From: Pseudomonadota bacterium
Lineage (GTDB): Bacteria; Pseudomonadota; Gammaproteobacteria; Arenicellales; UBA868
Assembly (NCBI GenBank): GCA_016845525.1
Contig: JAERSQ010000017.1
Location: 1 to 41,415 of the forward strand
DNA: 41,415 nt
Direction of reading: 5' to 3'
The position numbers and the translations under genes are program-made. Each line of letters begins with the position of its first letter. Within the stretch, counting starts at the first letter, position 1. Positions 33,095 through 41,415 of this stretch are shown here, in pieces. The notes under the pieces are model-generated. The model was not told where the DNA came from, searched no databases, and worked only from the letters and a program-made list of their open reading frames with translations.

Positions 33095-34041
33095 GAGCGC
33101 GTACCTCTAAACCACTGGGTCCACCAACCCAGCAAACCGCCGCGACCGAATTTGGCCACGATGATCAGTAAGATGCCCAGATACAAGTGCCAGTAAAGGG
33201 TGACCTCCGGGAGCAGCGTCTCCACTCCGATAAAGATGCCGGCCCCCAGCAGCGGCCCGACAACCGTTGCCGCCCCTCCCAAAAGGACCATTGCGATCAA
33301 CTCACCTGAACGGGTCCAGTCCATCATTTCGGGGCTGATGAACCCAGTGAAATTACCCAATAGCCAGCCCGAGAGACCGCATATCATCGCCGAGATGACA
33401 TAGCACACCAATCGGTAACGGAATGTGGAATAACCGAGAGCCTGCATCCGGACTTCGTTGATCTTGATACTTTTGATGACCTGTCCAAAATCGGATCGTG
33501 TCAGTCGGTGCACCAACATCATTACCGCCAGAAGGCAGATCAGCACCAGAAAATAAAGTTGGTTGTCGTCGTTCAGATCAACACCCAGGCCCATCTCGCT
33601 GCGCGCGTAGATCACGAGTCCGTCATCTCCTCCATATTCCTCGATACTGACAAAAATGAAGTACATCATCTGCGCAAACGCCAACGTAATCATGATGAAG
33701 TAGGCGCCTCGGGTCCGAAGACAAATAAGGCCTGTCAGCAGTCCAAATAATCCTGATGCCCCAAGCGCGACTGCTAACTGCAGCCAGCCGTTATTGAGAT
33801 CATAGTAAGCGGGGATACCGACAGCATAAGCACCTATACCGATAAAGACGGCGTGTCCAAGGCTGACCATCCCGCTGTAACCCAGAATCAGGTTCAGGCT
33901 GCTCGCTGCGATCGCGAGAATCATCAGTCGGATAATGACATCCAGGACAAAGGGCTCGCGGGCATATTCCGCCCAAAAAGGCAGCAGGAGCGCGCCGAGG
34001 ACCATCACACCCCCGAACCACCAACCCCGCTTCGTCATCAC
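33091..34041 (-). CDS. livM: LivM-type ABC transporter permease (importer 2)
   Basis: 316 residues, about nine membrane segments. Family motifs are LNLILGYSGMVSLGHAVFIGI near residue 48 and the coupling loop KSIKINEVRMQALGYSTFRY. The gene overlaps livH by four bases and livG by four bases, so all four transporter genes are coupled. It forms the channel with LivH. The N-terminus is short and basic, giving an inside-in orientation. Confidence 0.94.
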   Translation of the reverse strand: MMTKRGWWFGGVMVLGALLLPFWAEYAREPFVLDVIIRLMILAIAASSLNLILGYSGMVSLGHAVFIGIGAYAVGIPAYYDLNNGWLQLAVALGASGLFGLLTGLICLRTRGAYFIMITLAFAQMMYFIFVSIEEYGGDDGLVIYARSEMGLGVDLNDDNQLYFLVLICLLAVMMLVHRLTRSDFGQVIKSIKINEVRMQALGYSTFRYRLVCYVISAMICGLSGWLLGNFTGFISPEMMDWTRSGELIAMVLLGGAATVVGPLLGAGIFIGVETLLPEVTLYWHLYLGILLIIVAKFGRGGLLGWWTQWFRGTRS

Positions 34042-34961
34042 GAGGTTCGGGAGCCAAACAGGCCCTGGGGACGAAAAGTGAGGATCACCGCCATCAGAAT
34101 GTAAATGAGCATCGCGGAGATGGCGGGCGCCGACGTTTCCGCTGCCTCGTGCGATAAAAAGAGCCCTAAAAGATCATCGAGAAACGACCTGCCCAGTGTA
34201 TCAATGAGTCCCACCAGCATTGCTCCAAAAAACGCCCCCTGGACAGATCCGATTCCGCCGATAACGATGACGACAAAAGCCACGATCAGGATTTCATTCC
34301 CCATACCGATGCTCGCTTCCGTAATCGGCGCAATCATCAGACCGGCAAGCCCCGCCATGGCAGCGCCAGCTGCGAATACCAGGGTGAACAGCATCCGGAT
34401 ATCCACCCCCAGCGCCTCAACCATGCGTCGGTTCGATGCCCCCGCCCGGATCAACATACCAATCCGGGTATGACTCACGACAAGGTAGAGCGCCAACGCA
34501 ACAAGTAATCCCACTGAGATAATCAGGATGCGGTAGACGGGAAAGTCCACGTCATGAAAAAGCCGGACTTGGCCATTGAGGAGCTCGGGAAGTGCAAAGG
34601 TCAAGCCTTCGGGACCCCAAATCATCTGGACCAGTGTGTCGGCAATCAGGATCAGGCCAAAAGTCGCCAGAATCTGCTCAAGATGATCTGCCTGATACAA
34701 CTGTCGGGCAATACCCAGTTCCACCACGACCCCAATTCCGAACGTGATGGGTACCGCAAGCAAAACCGCGAGCAGGAATGAATCGAGCCACAACGCCAGC
34801 GTGGCACAGATAAATGCGCCAAGCATGTAGAAAGCACCATGCGCAAGATTGATGAAGTCCATGATGCCAAAAACCAGCGTCAATCCGGCGGCCAGCAGAA
34901 AAAGCAGTACGCCAAGCTGCAGTCCGTTCAGGACCTGGATCATGATGAGTGCGCCGTCCAT
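34038..34961 (-). CDS. livH: LivH-type ABC transporter permease (importer 2)
   Basis: 307 residues, about eight membrane segments. The start region FLLAAGLTLVFGIMDFINLA with HGAFYMLGAF is typical, and the coupling loop is RAGASNRRMVEALGVDIRML. The start could be the ATG at 34961 or the Met seven residues in (34943); both precede the first membrane segment. A 147-base gap separates it from the binding protein gene; I see only a weak ccacac/gtgtgg dyad there and no clear terminator. Confidence 0.93.
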   Translation of the reverse strand: MDGALIMIQVLNGLQLGVLLFLLAAGLTLVFGIMDFINLAHGAFYMLGAFICATLALWLDSFLLAVLLAVPITFGIGVVVELGIARQLYQADHLEQILATFGLILIADTLVQMIWGPEGLTFALPELLNGQVRLFHDVDFPVYRILIISVGLLVALALYLVVSHTRIGMLIRAGASNRRMVEALGVDIRMLFTLVFAAGAAMAGLAGLMIAPITEASIGMGNEILIVAFVVIVIGGIGSVQGAFFGAMLVGLIDTLGRSFLDDLLGLFLSHEAAETSAPAISAMLIYILMAVILTFRPQGLFGSRTS

Positions 34962-35108
34962 GATCAGACTGCACTCGACACTTCAGACAACCACCACACC
35001 GAAAACAACCGCGGACGCCGGTCCTCGCAGACGCTGACCACACCCCGGACCCAGAATCCAGAGTGTGGCGGTCGGCAATTCAAAACAGCGAACCGAAGAT
35101 TTCCCTCT

Positions 35109-36296
35109 TTAAAGACGGCAATCTGCTACGTAGGCATCCTGGTGATTTTCAAAAACCGTGGAGCGAATCTCCGTGGTCCAATTGCCGTCGCCGTCGGCGA
35201 CGACTTCAAGCAGGTAGAAATTCTGGATTGGGAAATGGTTGGCGCCGTAGGAGAACGATCCGCGCACAGAGGGAAAATCAGCCTTCTCCATCGCAGCACG
35301 CATACCGTCGCGATCTTGCAGATTGCCGCCGACGGCCTCAACAGCGCTGTTGATCAGGAAAATACTGTCGTAGGACTGCGCCGCATAAAAAGAGGGGTAG
35401 CGCCCATATTTATTGAGAAATCCCTCGACAAAACGTGCATTCTGTGGCGTCTTGAGTCCAGGACCCCAAAAACCGGTAGTCAAAGAGCCGAGCACCGCTT
35501 TCATATTGGCCTGTTGCAGTTTTGGCAGTGAAATGGCGTCAACGGTGAACACCGTGTAAAGAGGCAGCTTGTCAGCAAGGCCGGCCTGCTCATACTGCTT
35601 CATAAAGGCGCCACCCGCTTTGCCCGGGTAAAAAACAAAGAGCGCATCCGCGCCGGACGCTTTGGCTTTAGCGAGTTCTGCTGAGAAATCCAGCTGCGCA
35701 TCCTTGCCCCACTTGGTCAGATCCTTGCCAACGATCTCACCATTAAAGGTACGCTCGACTCCCGCCACCATATTTTTTCCAGCCGCATAATTGGGTGCCA
35801 TTACATAGAGCTTGCTGATTCCTCTTTGGCTCAGGACCGCGCCCATCGCCATTGGCGTCTGGTCGTTCTGCCAGGAAGTGGAAAAGAAATCGCGATGACA
35901 GAGTTTCCCCGCGAGTTGTGACGGTCCGGCATTGGCGCTGACCAGAAACTTGTCCGCGTTGAGCACAGACTTCTGAGAGGCCAGCAATACATGTGACCAG
36001 ATGTATCCCGCTACAAAATCGACGTCATCTGATTTAACCAGTTTATCGGTCACCTGCTTCCCGGTTTCCGGCTTGAACCCATCATCAGCAAAAATAACTT
36101 CGATATCAAGATCACCCATCTTGCCATTAAGATTCTCGACAGCAAGATTAACCGCGTCGCGCATATCATTGCCAATCACAGCTGCACCGGTCGTCAGTGT
36201 GGTCACAAAACCAATCTTCACACTGTCTGCCAAACTGGTTCCCGGCAGGGCGCAAACAAGCAGCGCAAACGCGCCGCAAATCAAATTCTTGATCAT
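35109..36296 (-). CDS. Periplasmic substrate-binding protein of ABC importer 2
   Basis: 395 residues, type I periplasmic binding protein fold. The signal peptide covers residues 1-23 (cut after PGTSLA), and the mature chain starts DSVKIGFVTTLTTGAAVIGN. The ribosome site GAGGAGG sits close before the ATG, fitting strong expression. It resembles receptors for amino acids or aromatic/small acids in this family; ligand residues cannot be assigned without a structure. Its gene is divergent from the FAD oxidase gene across a 183-base control region, which suggests the ligand is the oxidase substrate or its precursor. Confidence 0.92.
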   Translation of the reverse strand: MIKNLICGAFALLVCALPGTSLADSVKIGFVTTLTTGAAVIGNDMRDAVNLAVENLNGKMGDLDIEVIFADDGFKPETGKQVTDKLVKSDDVDFVAGYIWSHVLLASQKSVLNADKFLVSANAGPSQLAGKLCHRDFFSTSWQNDQTPMAMGAVLSQRGISKLYVMAPNYAAGKNMVAGVERTFNGEIVGKDLTKWGKDAQLDFSAELAKAKASGADALFVFYPGKAGGAFMKQYEQAGLADKLPLYTVFTVDAISLPKLQQANMKAVLGSLTTGFWGPGLKTPQNARFVEGFLNKYGRYPSFYAAQSYDSIFLINSAVEAVGGNLQDRDGMRAAMEKADFPSVRGSFSYGANHFPIQNFYLLEVVADGDGNWTTEIRSTVFENHQDAYVADCRL

Positions 36297-36398
36297 TTCA
36301 ATTCCTCCTCATGAACTCTTGTCCGAACACCCTTCGCGCGCGGCTCTGATGGAGGCAGGGCCAGCGCAGCTTTTTGACGGCTGGCAGCACAAATCGAT

Positions 36399-36433
36399 GA
36401 CGGCCGTCTAATTGTTACAATATTTTAAACAAT
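36399..36433. promoter_or_regulatory. Operator-like dyads in divergent binding protein/oxidase region
   Basis: ATTGTT (36411-36416) and AACAAT (36428-36433) form a perfect dyad around 11 bases, which fits the T-N11-A pattern of LysR-type regulators. A perfect GACGGCCGTC palindrome lies directly beside it (36399-36408). Both sit in the AT-rich centre of the 183-base divergent region and could control both genes. No regulator gene is adjacent. Confidence 0.5.
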
Positions 36434-36479
36434 AATCGTACCTTCACGACCTTTGGTTTTCTAGACCCGGCATCTTGAT

Positions 36480-37724
36480 ATGGACACTGCACAGACACTC
36501 GTCATCGGAGCCGGCATGGTCGGCAGTTGCTGTGCGCTGCATCTTCAACGTGCGGGCCACAAAGTTGCCCTGATCGATCCGCATCCGCCCGGCAGTCAGA
36601 CGAGTTATGGCAACGCCGCGACCATCGCCACTTACGCCTGCATCCCCGTCAACCATCCCAAGTTGCTGAAATCCCTGCCGGCACTGATGTCTGGCTCGGA
36701 ACGACCGTTGTCCATCTCGCCTGGCTACGCGCTCCGAATGCTGCCCTGGCTTTTTTCGTTTTTGCGCCATTGTCGGCGTGAGCGGGTTGACCAAACCATC
36801 TCGGCGTTGGGCGCACTGCTTCGGCACGCCGAAGACACGACTCTCGCGCTGGTCCAGTCAGCAGGCGCGACGGAGTTCATCCGCCGCAACGGGACGCTAT
36901 ATCTTTATTCGGATGCCCATACCCGTTTGGCTGCGCAAGGCGACATCACCCGGCGACGGGAACAAGGCATGTCGATCACGGAAGTTGAGGCTGACGCGGT
37001 GCCGGAACTCGAACCTGCGCTCGCTCCCATCTTTGCTGGCGGAATACTTTACAACGACGGATTTCAACTGAGCGATCCGCAACAGGTGATCATGCGACTT
37101 GTCGATCAATTCGCACGGGACGGTGGTGAAGTCATCCAGGATCGCGTTGACCGCATTGAGTCTGCCGGCTTGGATCAGGTCAACGTGCAGCTCTCTGGAA
37201 ATTCAAGAACGTTCCACCACGTCGTCATTGCCGCTGGCGCCTGGTCCACTCGAATTGATGGTCCGGTACTCGACCGTTTGCCGCTTGACACAGAACGGGG
37301 GTACCACGTGATGTTTCCGGAGAACCTCTCGACCCTATCACGGCCGGTGGGGCTCGCGGACGCCGGACTCTACCTCTCCCCTGTCGAGGGCGGCTTGCGT
37401 GCAGCAGGCACCGTCGAACTGGCAGGCCTCGATGCAAAACCCAATCCAAAGCGTCTTGACTATATCGAGCAGGCTGCCCGCCGTGCCCTGCCGTCGCTGA
37501 AACAGCGTGGGGATACGTGGCTGGGCTTTCGGCCCACACTGCCCGACGCCCTGCCGGTTATCGGCCACTCATCAAAACATCCGTCAGTGGTTTACGCCTA
37601 TGGTCATCAGCATGTGGGGCTGACGCTTGGCGCCGTTACCGGGAAACTGGTCCAGCAGATTGTCGACCGTGAGCAGCCCATCGTCGATCCAACGCCCTAT
37701 CGTGCACAACGGTTTCTTGAATAA
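36480..37724 (+). CDS. FAD-dependent amino acid oxidoreductase (DadA/DAO family)
   Basis: 414 residues. The FAD Rossmann motif is LVIGAGMVGSCCALHLQRAG at residues 7-26, and the second FAD contact is VVIAAGAWS near 249. The C-terminal GFRPTLPDALPVIGHS and YAYGHQHVGLTLGAVTGKLV are characteristic of the DadA-like D-amino acid dehydrogenase group. It would oxidise a D-amino acid or a secondary amine such as sarcosine or hydroxyproline. No covalent-FAD His or folate domain is seen, so sarcosine oxidase is less likely. No ribosome site precedes the ATG at 36480, so the mRNA may be leaderless or nearly so. It ends six bases from the convergent M20 gene. Confidence 0.9.
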   Translation: MDTAQTLVIGAGMVGSCCALHLQRAGHKVALIDPHPPGSQTSYGNAATIATYACIPVNHPKLLKSLPALMSGSERPLSISPGYALRMLPWLFSFLRHCRRERVDQTISALGALLRHAEDTTLALVQSAGATEFIRRNGTLYLYSDAHTRLAAQGDITRRREQGMSITEVEADAVPELEPALAPIFAGGILYNDGFQLSDPQQVIMRLVDQFARDGGEVIQDRVDRIESAGLDQVNVQLSGNSRTFHHVVIAAGAWSTRIDGPVLDRLPLDTERGYHVMFPENLSTLSRPVGLADAGLYLSPVEGGLRAAGTVELAGLDAKPNPKRLDYIEQAARRALPSLKQRGDTWLGFRPTLPDALPVIGHSSKHPSVVYAYGHQHVGLTLGAVTGKLVQQIVDREQPIVDPTPYRAQRFLE

Positions 37725-37730
37725 CAGTTA

Positions 37731-38942
37731 CTAGGCAACCAGATCCGTTACAGCACGCAGATACATCTTTGTTGCGCGCACACACTGCTCAATCTCAACA
37801 AACTCGTCAATGGAATGCGCCTGGGATAAGGAACCCGGCCCGCAGACCACGGCGGGCGTCTTCAGATGCGGGGCATCTGTCGCTCCGGGAAAGGACCGCG
37901 CAGATTCGGGGTGGCCTGTCAGTTCTGCCGATGCACTGAGCAGTGACTGGACCACGGGCGATTCCACGGGCAGGTCATTGGCCGGGATATCCCAGGATGG
38001 CTCACTGAGTTCATAGCGAAAACCGGGATCATCCTGCCTTAACGGATCGAGTCGGGCCGCAATATCCTGGCGCACTTGTTCAGTTTCATCACTTGGCAGC
38101 ACTCGGCGGTCAATTTCCAACTCACAGTAATCAGGCACCGCGCTGGCCAGATCACCGCCACGGATCACGCCGGGACTGTAAGTCCCATGACCACAAAGCG
38201 GGTGTGGGTCCCGGGATGCCAGTTCCTCGTTGTAATCCGAGAGCGCATTGACCACCCGCGCCATGCGTTCAATGGCATTCTCCCCCTGCTCCGGAATGCT
38301 GGAGTGCACGGCCTTGCCAAACGTGCGGATAAACAAGCCAAACTGTCCTTTGTGAGCGGGGCACACCGACAAATCAGATGGCTCTCCAATGATGCATTGA
38401 TCGGCAAACGGGCCATTGCGCCCGATCTCGCGGGAGCCGATCATCTGCCACTCCTCGTCCGCCACACCGCAGAGAATGAGCGATCCGGACAGAGTGACAT
38501 CTGCGTCCCGAAGTAAACGCGCCACCTCAAGATAACAAGCCAGAGCCGCTTTCATGTCGCAGGATCCGCGACCGTAGACCCGGCCGTTTTTTTCGTGAGG
38601 CGTATAGGGATCGTCATAGCCCTCGGTGGGAACCGTATCCAGATGCCCACAGAGCATCAGCGACGGTCGATCCTTCTTGCCGGCGCGCGCGCCGAAAACG
38701 TTCGGACGGCCGGGCGCCGCCTCCCGGGAAGTGACCGTCAAACCCAATTCATGCATCTGCTGAAGATAGTATTCGCCGATCTCCTGCTCGCGATGACCCG
38801 GCCGAGCATCACTCTCCATCGGGTTTTCACTCGGGATGGCAATCATCTCCTTGAGCCAATGCGTGATGGAACTGACCGACACCTGGTCAGACAGTTGACG
38901 GTAAAGATCTGTTGTCTTGGGGTTCATCGGACGCGGTACCAT
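37731..38942 (-). CDS. M20-family metallopeptidase/deacylase (ArgE/DapE-like)
   Basis: 403 residues. Metal-site motifs in order are LCGHLDTVP (His and catalytic Asp) near 97, GRGSCDMKAALA (bridging Asp) near 124, ADEEW (Glu-Glu pair) near 166, and GEPSDL near 190; a His near the C-terminus (SQAHSIDEF) completes the pair. The lid domain lies about 200-315. Family members deacylate N-acyl amino acids or cleave dipeptides at a dinuclear zinc site. Next to an amino-compound importer and an amino acid oxidase, release of an amino acid from an N-acyl or amide substrate is plausible. Met6 (38927) is an alternative start. It is divergent from sohB. Confidence 0.9.
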   Translation of the reverse strand: MVPRPMNPKTTDLYRQLSDQVSVSSITHWLKEMIAIPSENPMESDARPGHREQEIGEYYLQQMHELGLTVTSREAAPGRPNVFGARAGKKDRPSLMLCGHLDTVPTEGYDDPYTPHEKNGRVYGRGSCDMKAALACYLEVARLLRDADVTLSGSLILCGVADEEWQMIGSREIGRNGPFADQCIIGEPSDLSVCPAHKGQFGLFIRTFGKAVHSSIPEQGENAIERMARVVNALSDYNEELASRDPHPLCGHGTYSPGVIRGGDLASAVPDYCELEIDRRVLPSDETEQVRQDIAARLDPLRQDDPGFRYELSEPSWDIPANDLPVESPVVQSLLSASAELTGHPESARSFPGATDAPHLKTPAVVCGPGSLSQAHSIDEFVEIEQCVRATKMYLRAVTDLVA

Positions 38943-39029
38943 TTCCTGGGTTTTTCCACCATGTTCGGCAGATGCACTCTATTGGATACTTTTCGGCCGG
39001 CGCAACATAGCACGAAACCGCTCCCCCAA

Positions 39030-39038
39030 TGCTACACT
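39030..39038 (+). promoter_or_regulatory. Extended -10 promoter of sohB
   Basis: TGCTACACT lies 32 bases before the sohB ATG and gives TGn plus TACACT; no -35 match is seen. It would also serve the carbonic anhydrase family gene. Confidence 0.4.
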
Positions 39039-39070
39039 CGCCGTCCCTTTAGACTCGATCTGGAAAGTCC

Positions 39071-40105
39071 ATGGCCTACTTGGCGGAATACGGCCTGTTT
39101 TTTGCAAAAGCCCTTACGCTTTTTCTGCTGATTGTCGGCATTCTGCTGAGTGTCGTCGGCGTCGCCATGCGCAATCGCCATGCCCCGTCTGAACAGATTG
39201 ACGTTAAGCGGATCAACGATCGCTTCAGGGATATGGCGGACGCACTCGAGATGGCAACCCTGCCTCCGGCGCTCGTAAAAAAACGAGAAAAAGCGCAAAA
39301 GAAAGAACGAAAAGCCCAGGCCAAGTCTGAGAAGAATGCGCCAGAGAAGCCCAAGAAACGGGTTTTCGTACTGAACTTCAATGGCGACATCCGTGCCAGC
39401 GAAGTCGCCCTGCTGCGCGAGGAAGTGACAGCTATTCTGCTCGGGGTACGCGAGGGCGATGAAGTGCTGGTAAGGCTGGAGAGCGCCGGCGGCATGGTCC
39501 ACGCCTATGGTCTTGCCGCTTCCCAGATCATGCGTCTTCGTGACGCTGGGGTCGATGTCACGGTCTCGGTCGACAAAGTTGCAGCCAGTGGTGGCTATTT
39601 GATGGCTTGCGTAGCAAACCGCATACTGGCGGCCCCTTTCGCCGTGATTGGTTCCATTGGTGTGGTCGCGGAGATACCCAACTTCAACCGCCTGCTGAAA
39701 AAGCACGATATCGATTATGAGCAGATCTCCGCCGGGGAATACAAACGGACAATCAGCATGTTGGGGGAAACCACTGACCGGGCGCGGGCCAAGGTAAAAG
39801 AAGAGGTAGAGCAGACCCATACGCTCTTTAAGGATTTCGTTAAAGCCCGCCGACCCATCGTTGATCTTGACGCCGTCGCGACAGGCGAACATTGGCTCGG
39901 AAGCCAGGCGCATCAACTCAAACTGGTCGATGACATTCGCACAAGCGACGACTATCTCATGAGCCTCCGCGACACCGCTGATATCTTTGAGGTCGAATAC
40001 ACCATCAAGAAGAAAGTGCTCGACCGGCTCTCAGGTCTCATCGGCCAGCTAGGCCGGGGGCGAGTGCTATCCAATAGTGAAGCTCCCATCACCCGGCTGT
40101 CCTGA
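39071..40105 (+). CDS. sohB: SohB-like inner-membrane serine protease (S49)
   Basis: 344 residues with one N-terminal membrane segment (ALTLFLLIVGILLSVVGVAM) and a second part held in the periplasm. A Lys/Glu-rich region (about 70-98) separates the anchor from the protease domain. The catalytic serine is in DKVAASGGYLMAC near 176 and the general-base lysine in SAGEYKRTISM near 234, the Ser-Lys dyad of the S49 family. Length and order match E. coli SohB. The ATG at 39071 has GGAAAG upstream, and an extended -10 box lies at 39030-39038. It starts a plus-strand run with the next two genes. Confidence 0.94.
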   Translation: MAYLAEYGLFFAKALTLFLLIVGILLSVVGVAMRNRHAPSEQIDVKRINDRFRDMADALEMATLPPALVKKREKAQKKERKAQAKSEKNAPEKPKKRVFVLNFNGDIRASEVALLREEVTAILLGVREGDEVLVRLESAGGMVHAYGLAASQIMRLRDAGVDVTVSVDKVAASGGYLMACVANRILAAPFAVIGSIGVVAEIPNFNRLLKKHDIDYEQISAGEYKRTISMLGETTDRARAKVKEEVEQTHTLFKDFVKARRPIVDLDAVATGEHWLGSQAHQLKLVDDIRTSDDYLMSLRDTADIFEVEYTIKKKVLDRLSGLIGQLGRGRVLSNSEAPITRLS

Positions 40106-40114
40106 GATACTCCT

Positions 40115-40639
40115 GTGATCTATCAACTGGGAGACCAGGTCCCGCAGCTGGAAGAGGACGTTTACGTCGCCCCCAGCGCCGATGTGATCGGGTCCGTCAG
40201 CCTAGGTTCCCGTTCCAGCGTCTGGTTTGGCGCAGTGCTTCGGGGGGATAACGACCAGATCTCGGTCGGTGCCAGAAGCAACATCCAGGACAATACGGTG
40301 ATCCATGTGGACGCGGGCGTACCGGTGACAATCGGCGAGGACGTCTCTATCGGTCACAGCGTAGTGGTCCATGGATGTACGATCTGCGACAAGGCACTGA
40401 TCGGCAACGGTGCTGTGGTTCTGGATTTCGCAGAGATTGGCGAAAGCAGTCTCGTAGGCGCCAATGCTCTGGTGACAGAACGCAAACGCTTCCCGGCAAG
40501 ATCGCTGATCCTTGGCTCGCCCGCCAAAGTAATCCGCGAACTCACCGACGAAGAAGTCGAGCAACTCAGCAGCAACGTCGAGAGTTATCTCAAGAAAGCA
40601 CAGCGCTATCGGACGGGCCTGCACGCATTGCCCTCGTAG
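40115..40639 (+). CDS. Gamma-class carbonic anhydrase family protein (YrdA-like)
   Basis: 174 residues of left-handed beta-helix hexapeptide repeats (for example IGSVSLGSRSSVWFG, then TIGEDVSIGHSVVVHGC). Histidines in NTVIHVDAG and IGHSVVVHGC are the expected zinc ligands. The C-terminal helix (ELTDEEVEQLSSNVESYLK) closes the trimer. Members (YrdA, PaaY, CaiE) bind zinc; some hydrate CO2, others act on thioesters, so the activity is uncertain. The start is a GTG at 40115, nine bases after the sohB stop. Confidence 0.92.
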   Translation: MIYQLGDQVPQLEEDVYVAPSADVIGSVSLGSRSSVWFGAVLRGDNDQISVGARSNIQDNTVIHVDAGVPVTIGEDVSIGHSVVVHGCTICDKALIGNGAVVLDFAEIGESSLVGANALVTERKRFPARSLILGSPAKVIRELTDEEVEQLSSNVESYLKKAQRYRTGLHALPS

Positions 40640-40723
40640 CGTCCGTCGTCAGATCTTCCGCGGCAAGGTTATGGCGCCAGACATGGACATGTTGCAGTGC
40701 AGCATGTCATACTGATTACCGTG

Positions 40724-41415
40724 ATGCTGCAGCTTGAATCCCCTATTGATGCCGAGCGTTGGTGCGCTGACCAGCGGCACCGCGGCGAAACCCTTGGCTT
40801 TGTGCCCACCATGGGTGCACTGCACAAAGGTCATCTTTCTCTGGTGACTCGGGCTCGAGCAGAGAACAGCATATGCTGCGCCAGCATCTTCATTAATCCG
40901 CTGCAGTTTGAAGATCGCAGGGACTTCGAGACCTATCCCCGGGATACTGAGTCTGATCTCGCACTGCTTGAGGCCCAGGGATGTGACATGGTCTTTATGG
41001 GCAACCTCAAACAATTTTTCCCTGAGGTCTCTGACCTCAGCAAGATCGACATCCTTCCAGCAGGACCGCATGGCTTGGGACTTGAGGAAAAATTCCGGCC
41101 GGGGCATCTGGACGGTGTCCGAACCATCGTGGAGCGACTGTTTCGTACTGTGGGAGTCTCGAGAGTGTATTTCGGTGAAAAAGACTTTCAACAGACTCTG
41201 GTGGTAACCGACCTCGCGCGACAGATGGGTTATCCCAGCATTGTGGTGTGCCCTACGGTTCGGGAAGATTCAGGCCTGGCTCTGTCATCCCGCAATGTCC
41301 TGCTGAGCCAGGATGAGAAAAGTCGGGCGCAGCAAATTTATCCAGCACTTCTTGCGGCGCGTGACGCCTGGCTATCAGGCGAACGGACTGCCGCCGGGCT
41401 CTGTGCAGTCATGAC
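40724..41415 (+). CDS. panC: Pantothenate synthetase, C-terminus cut by window edge
   Basis: 230 complete codons are present from the ATG at 40724 (a GTG lies directly before it); the frame is open to the right edge. Motifs match PanC: VPTMGALHKGHLSLV with the HxGH-type nucleotide motif, FINPLQF, FRPGHLDGVRTIVERLF, FGEKDFQQ and REDSGLALSSRN. The position of PTMG near residue 28 matches other PanC proteins, supporting this start. It joins pantoate and beta-alanine with ATP to give pantothenate for coenzyme A. Whether panB/panD neighbours exist lies outside the window. No good ribosome site is seen. Confidence 0.95.
   Translation, partial: MLQLESPIDAERWCADQRHRGETLGFVPTMGALHKGHLSLVTRARAENSICCASIFINPLQFEDRRDFETYPRDTESDLALLEAQGCDMVFMGNLKQFFPEVSDLSKIDILPAGPHGLGLEEKFRPGHLDGVRTIVERLFRTVGVSRVYFGEKDFQQTLVVTDLARQMGYPSIVVCPTVREDSGLALSSRNVLLSQDEKSRAQQIYPALLAARDAWLSGERTAAGLCAVM

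Noticed and set aside
39032-39916. Minus-strand open frame of 294 codons opposite sohB
   Set aside because: sohB has its catalytic dyad and full length; the reverse frame has no recognised domain.

Overview
The window looks like chromosomal DNA of a gammaproteobacterium, moderately GC-rich and densely coded. The assignment rests on gene content (glnS, sohB, a Trm112/YcaR protein, panC, an RND pump, a di-haem cytochrome c4); the genus is not recognisable. A homomeric ATP sulfurylase and an anaerobe-style corrinoid cluster suggest an uncultivated, possibly marine or host-associated lineage, but that is inference. I see no tRNA, rRNA, insertion sequence, prophage or CRISPR. No gene-free stretch exceeds 300 bases.

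Region 1 (1-11669, all minus strand, read right to left) is the most interesting part. It starts with serine synthesis genes (serA, serC) and a DUF1015 protein. Then come a free-standing B12-binding corrinoid protein, DUF1638, a small 'virulence factor' family protein, a MetV-like zinc protein, a MetF-like methylene-THF reductase, a pterin-binding methyltransferase, a GFA-family protein and a RACo/RamA-like [2Fe-2S] corrinoid reactivase. A Crp-type regulator and a truncated DUF2797 gene follow. Together they can make serine, reduce its one-carbon unit to methyl-THF, pass the methyl to a corrinoid protein and repair oxidised cobalt. The final acceptor (homocysteine) or alternative donor (methylated amine) enzyme is not in the window. 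The best model is a split B12-dependent methionine synthase; methyl-group catabolism is the alternative.

Region 2 (11898-16922, minus) is a five-gene branched-chain/polar amino acid type ABC importer (binding protein, LivH, LivM, LivG, LivF). Region 3 (17094-25385) holds housekeeping and stress genes: an FKBP isomerase, a CDF cation transporter, a Trm112-like protein, ATP sulfurylase, DAHP synthase, an EF-G-like GTPase, a TPMT-type methyltransferase and cytochrome c4. Region 4 (25539-31473) has glnS convergent with an RND permease and adaptor pair.

Region 5 (31642-38942) is a second complete Liv-type importer, divergent from a DadA-like FAD oxidase with an M20 peptidase convergent behind it; this looks like an amino-compound uptake and catabolism locus. 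Region 6 (39071-41415, plus) has sohB, a gamma-type carbonic anhydrase family protein and the first two thirds or more of panC, cut by the window edge.
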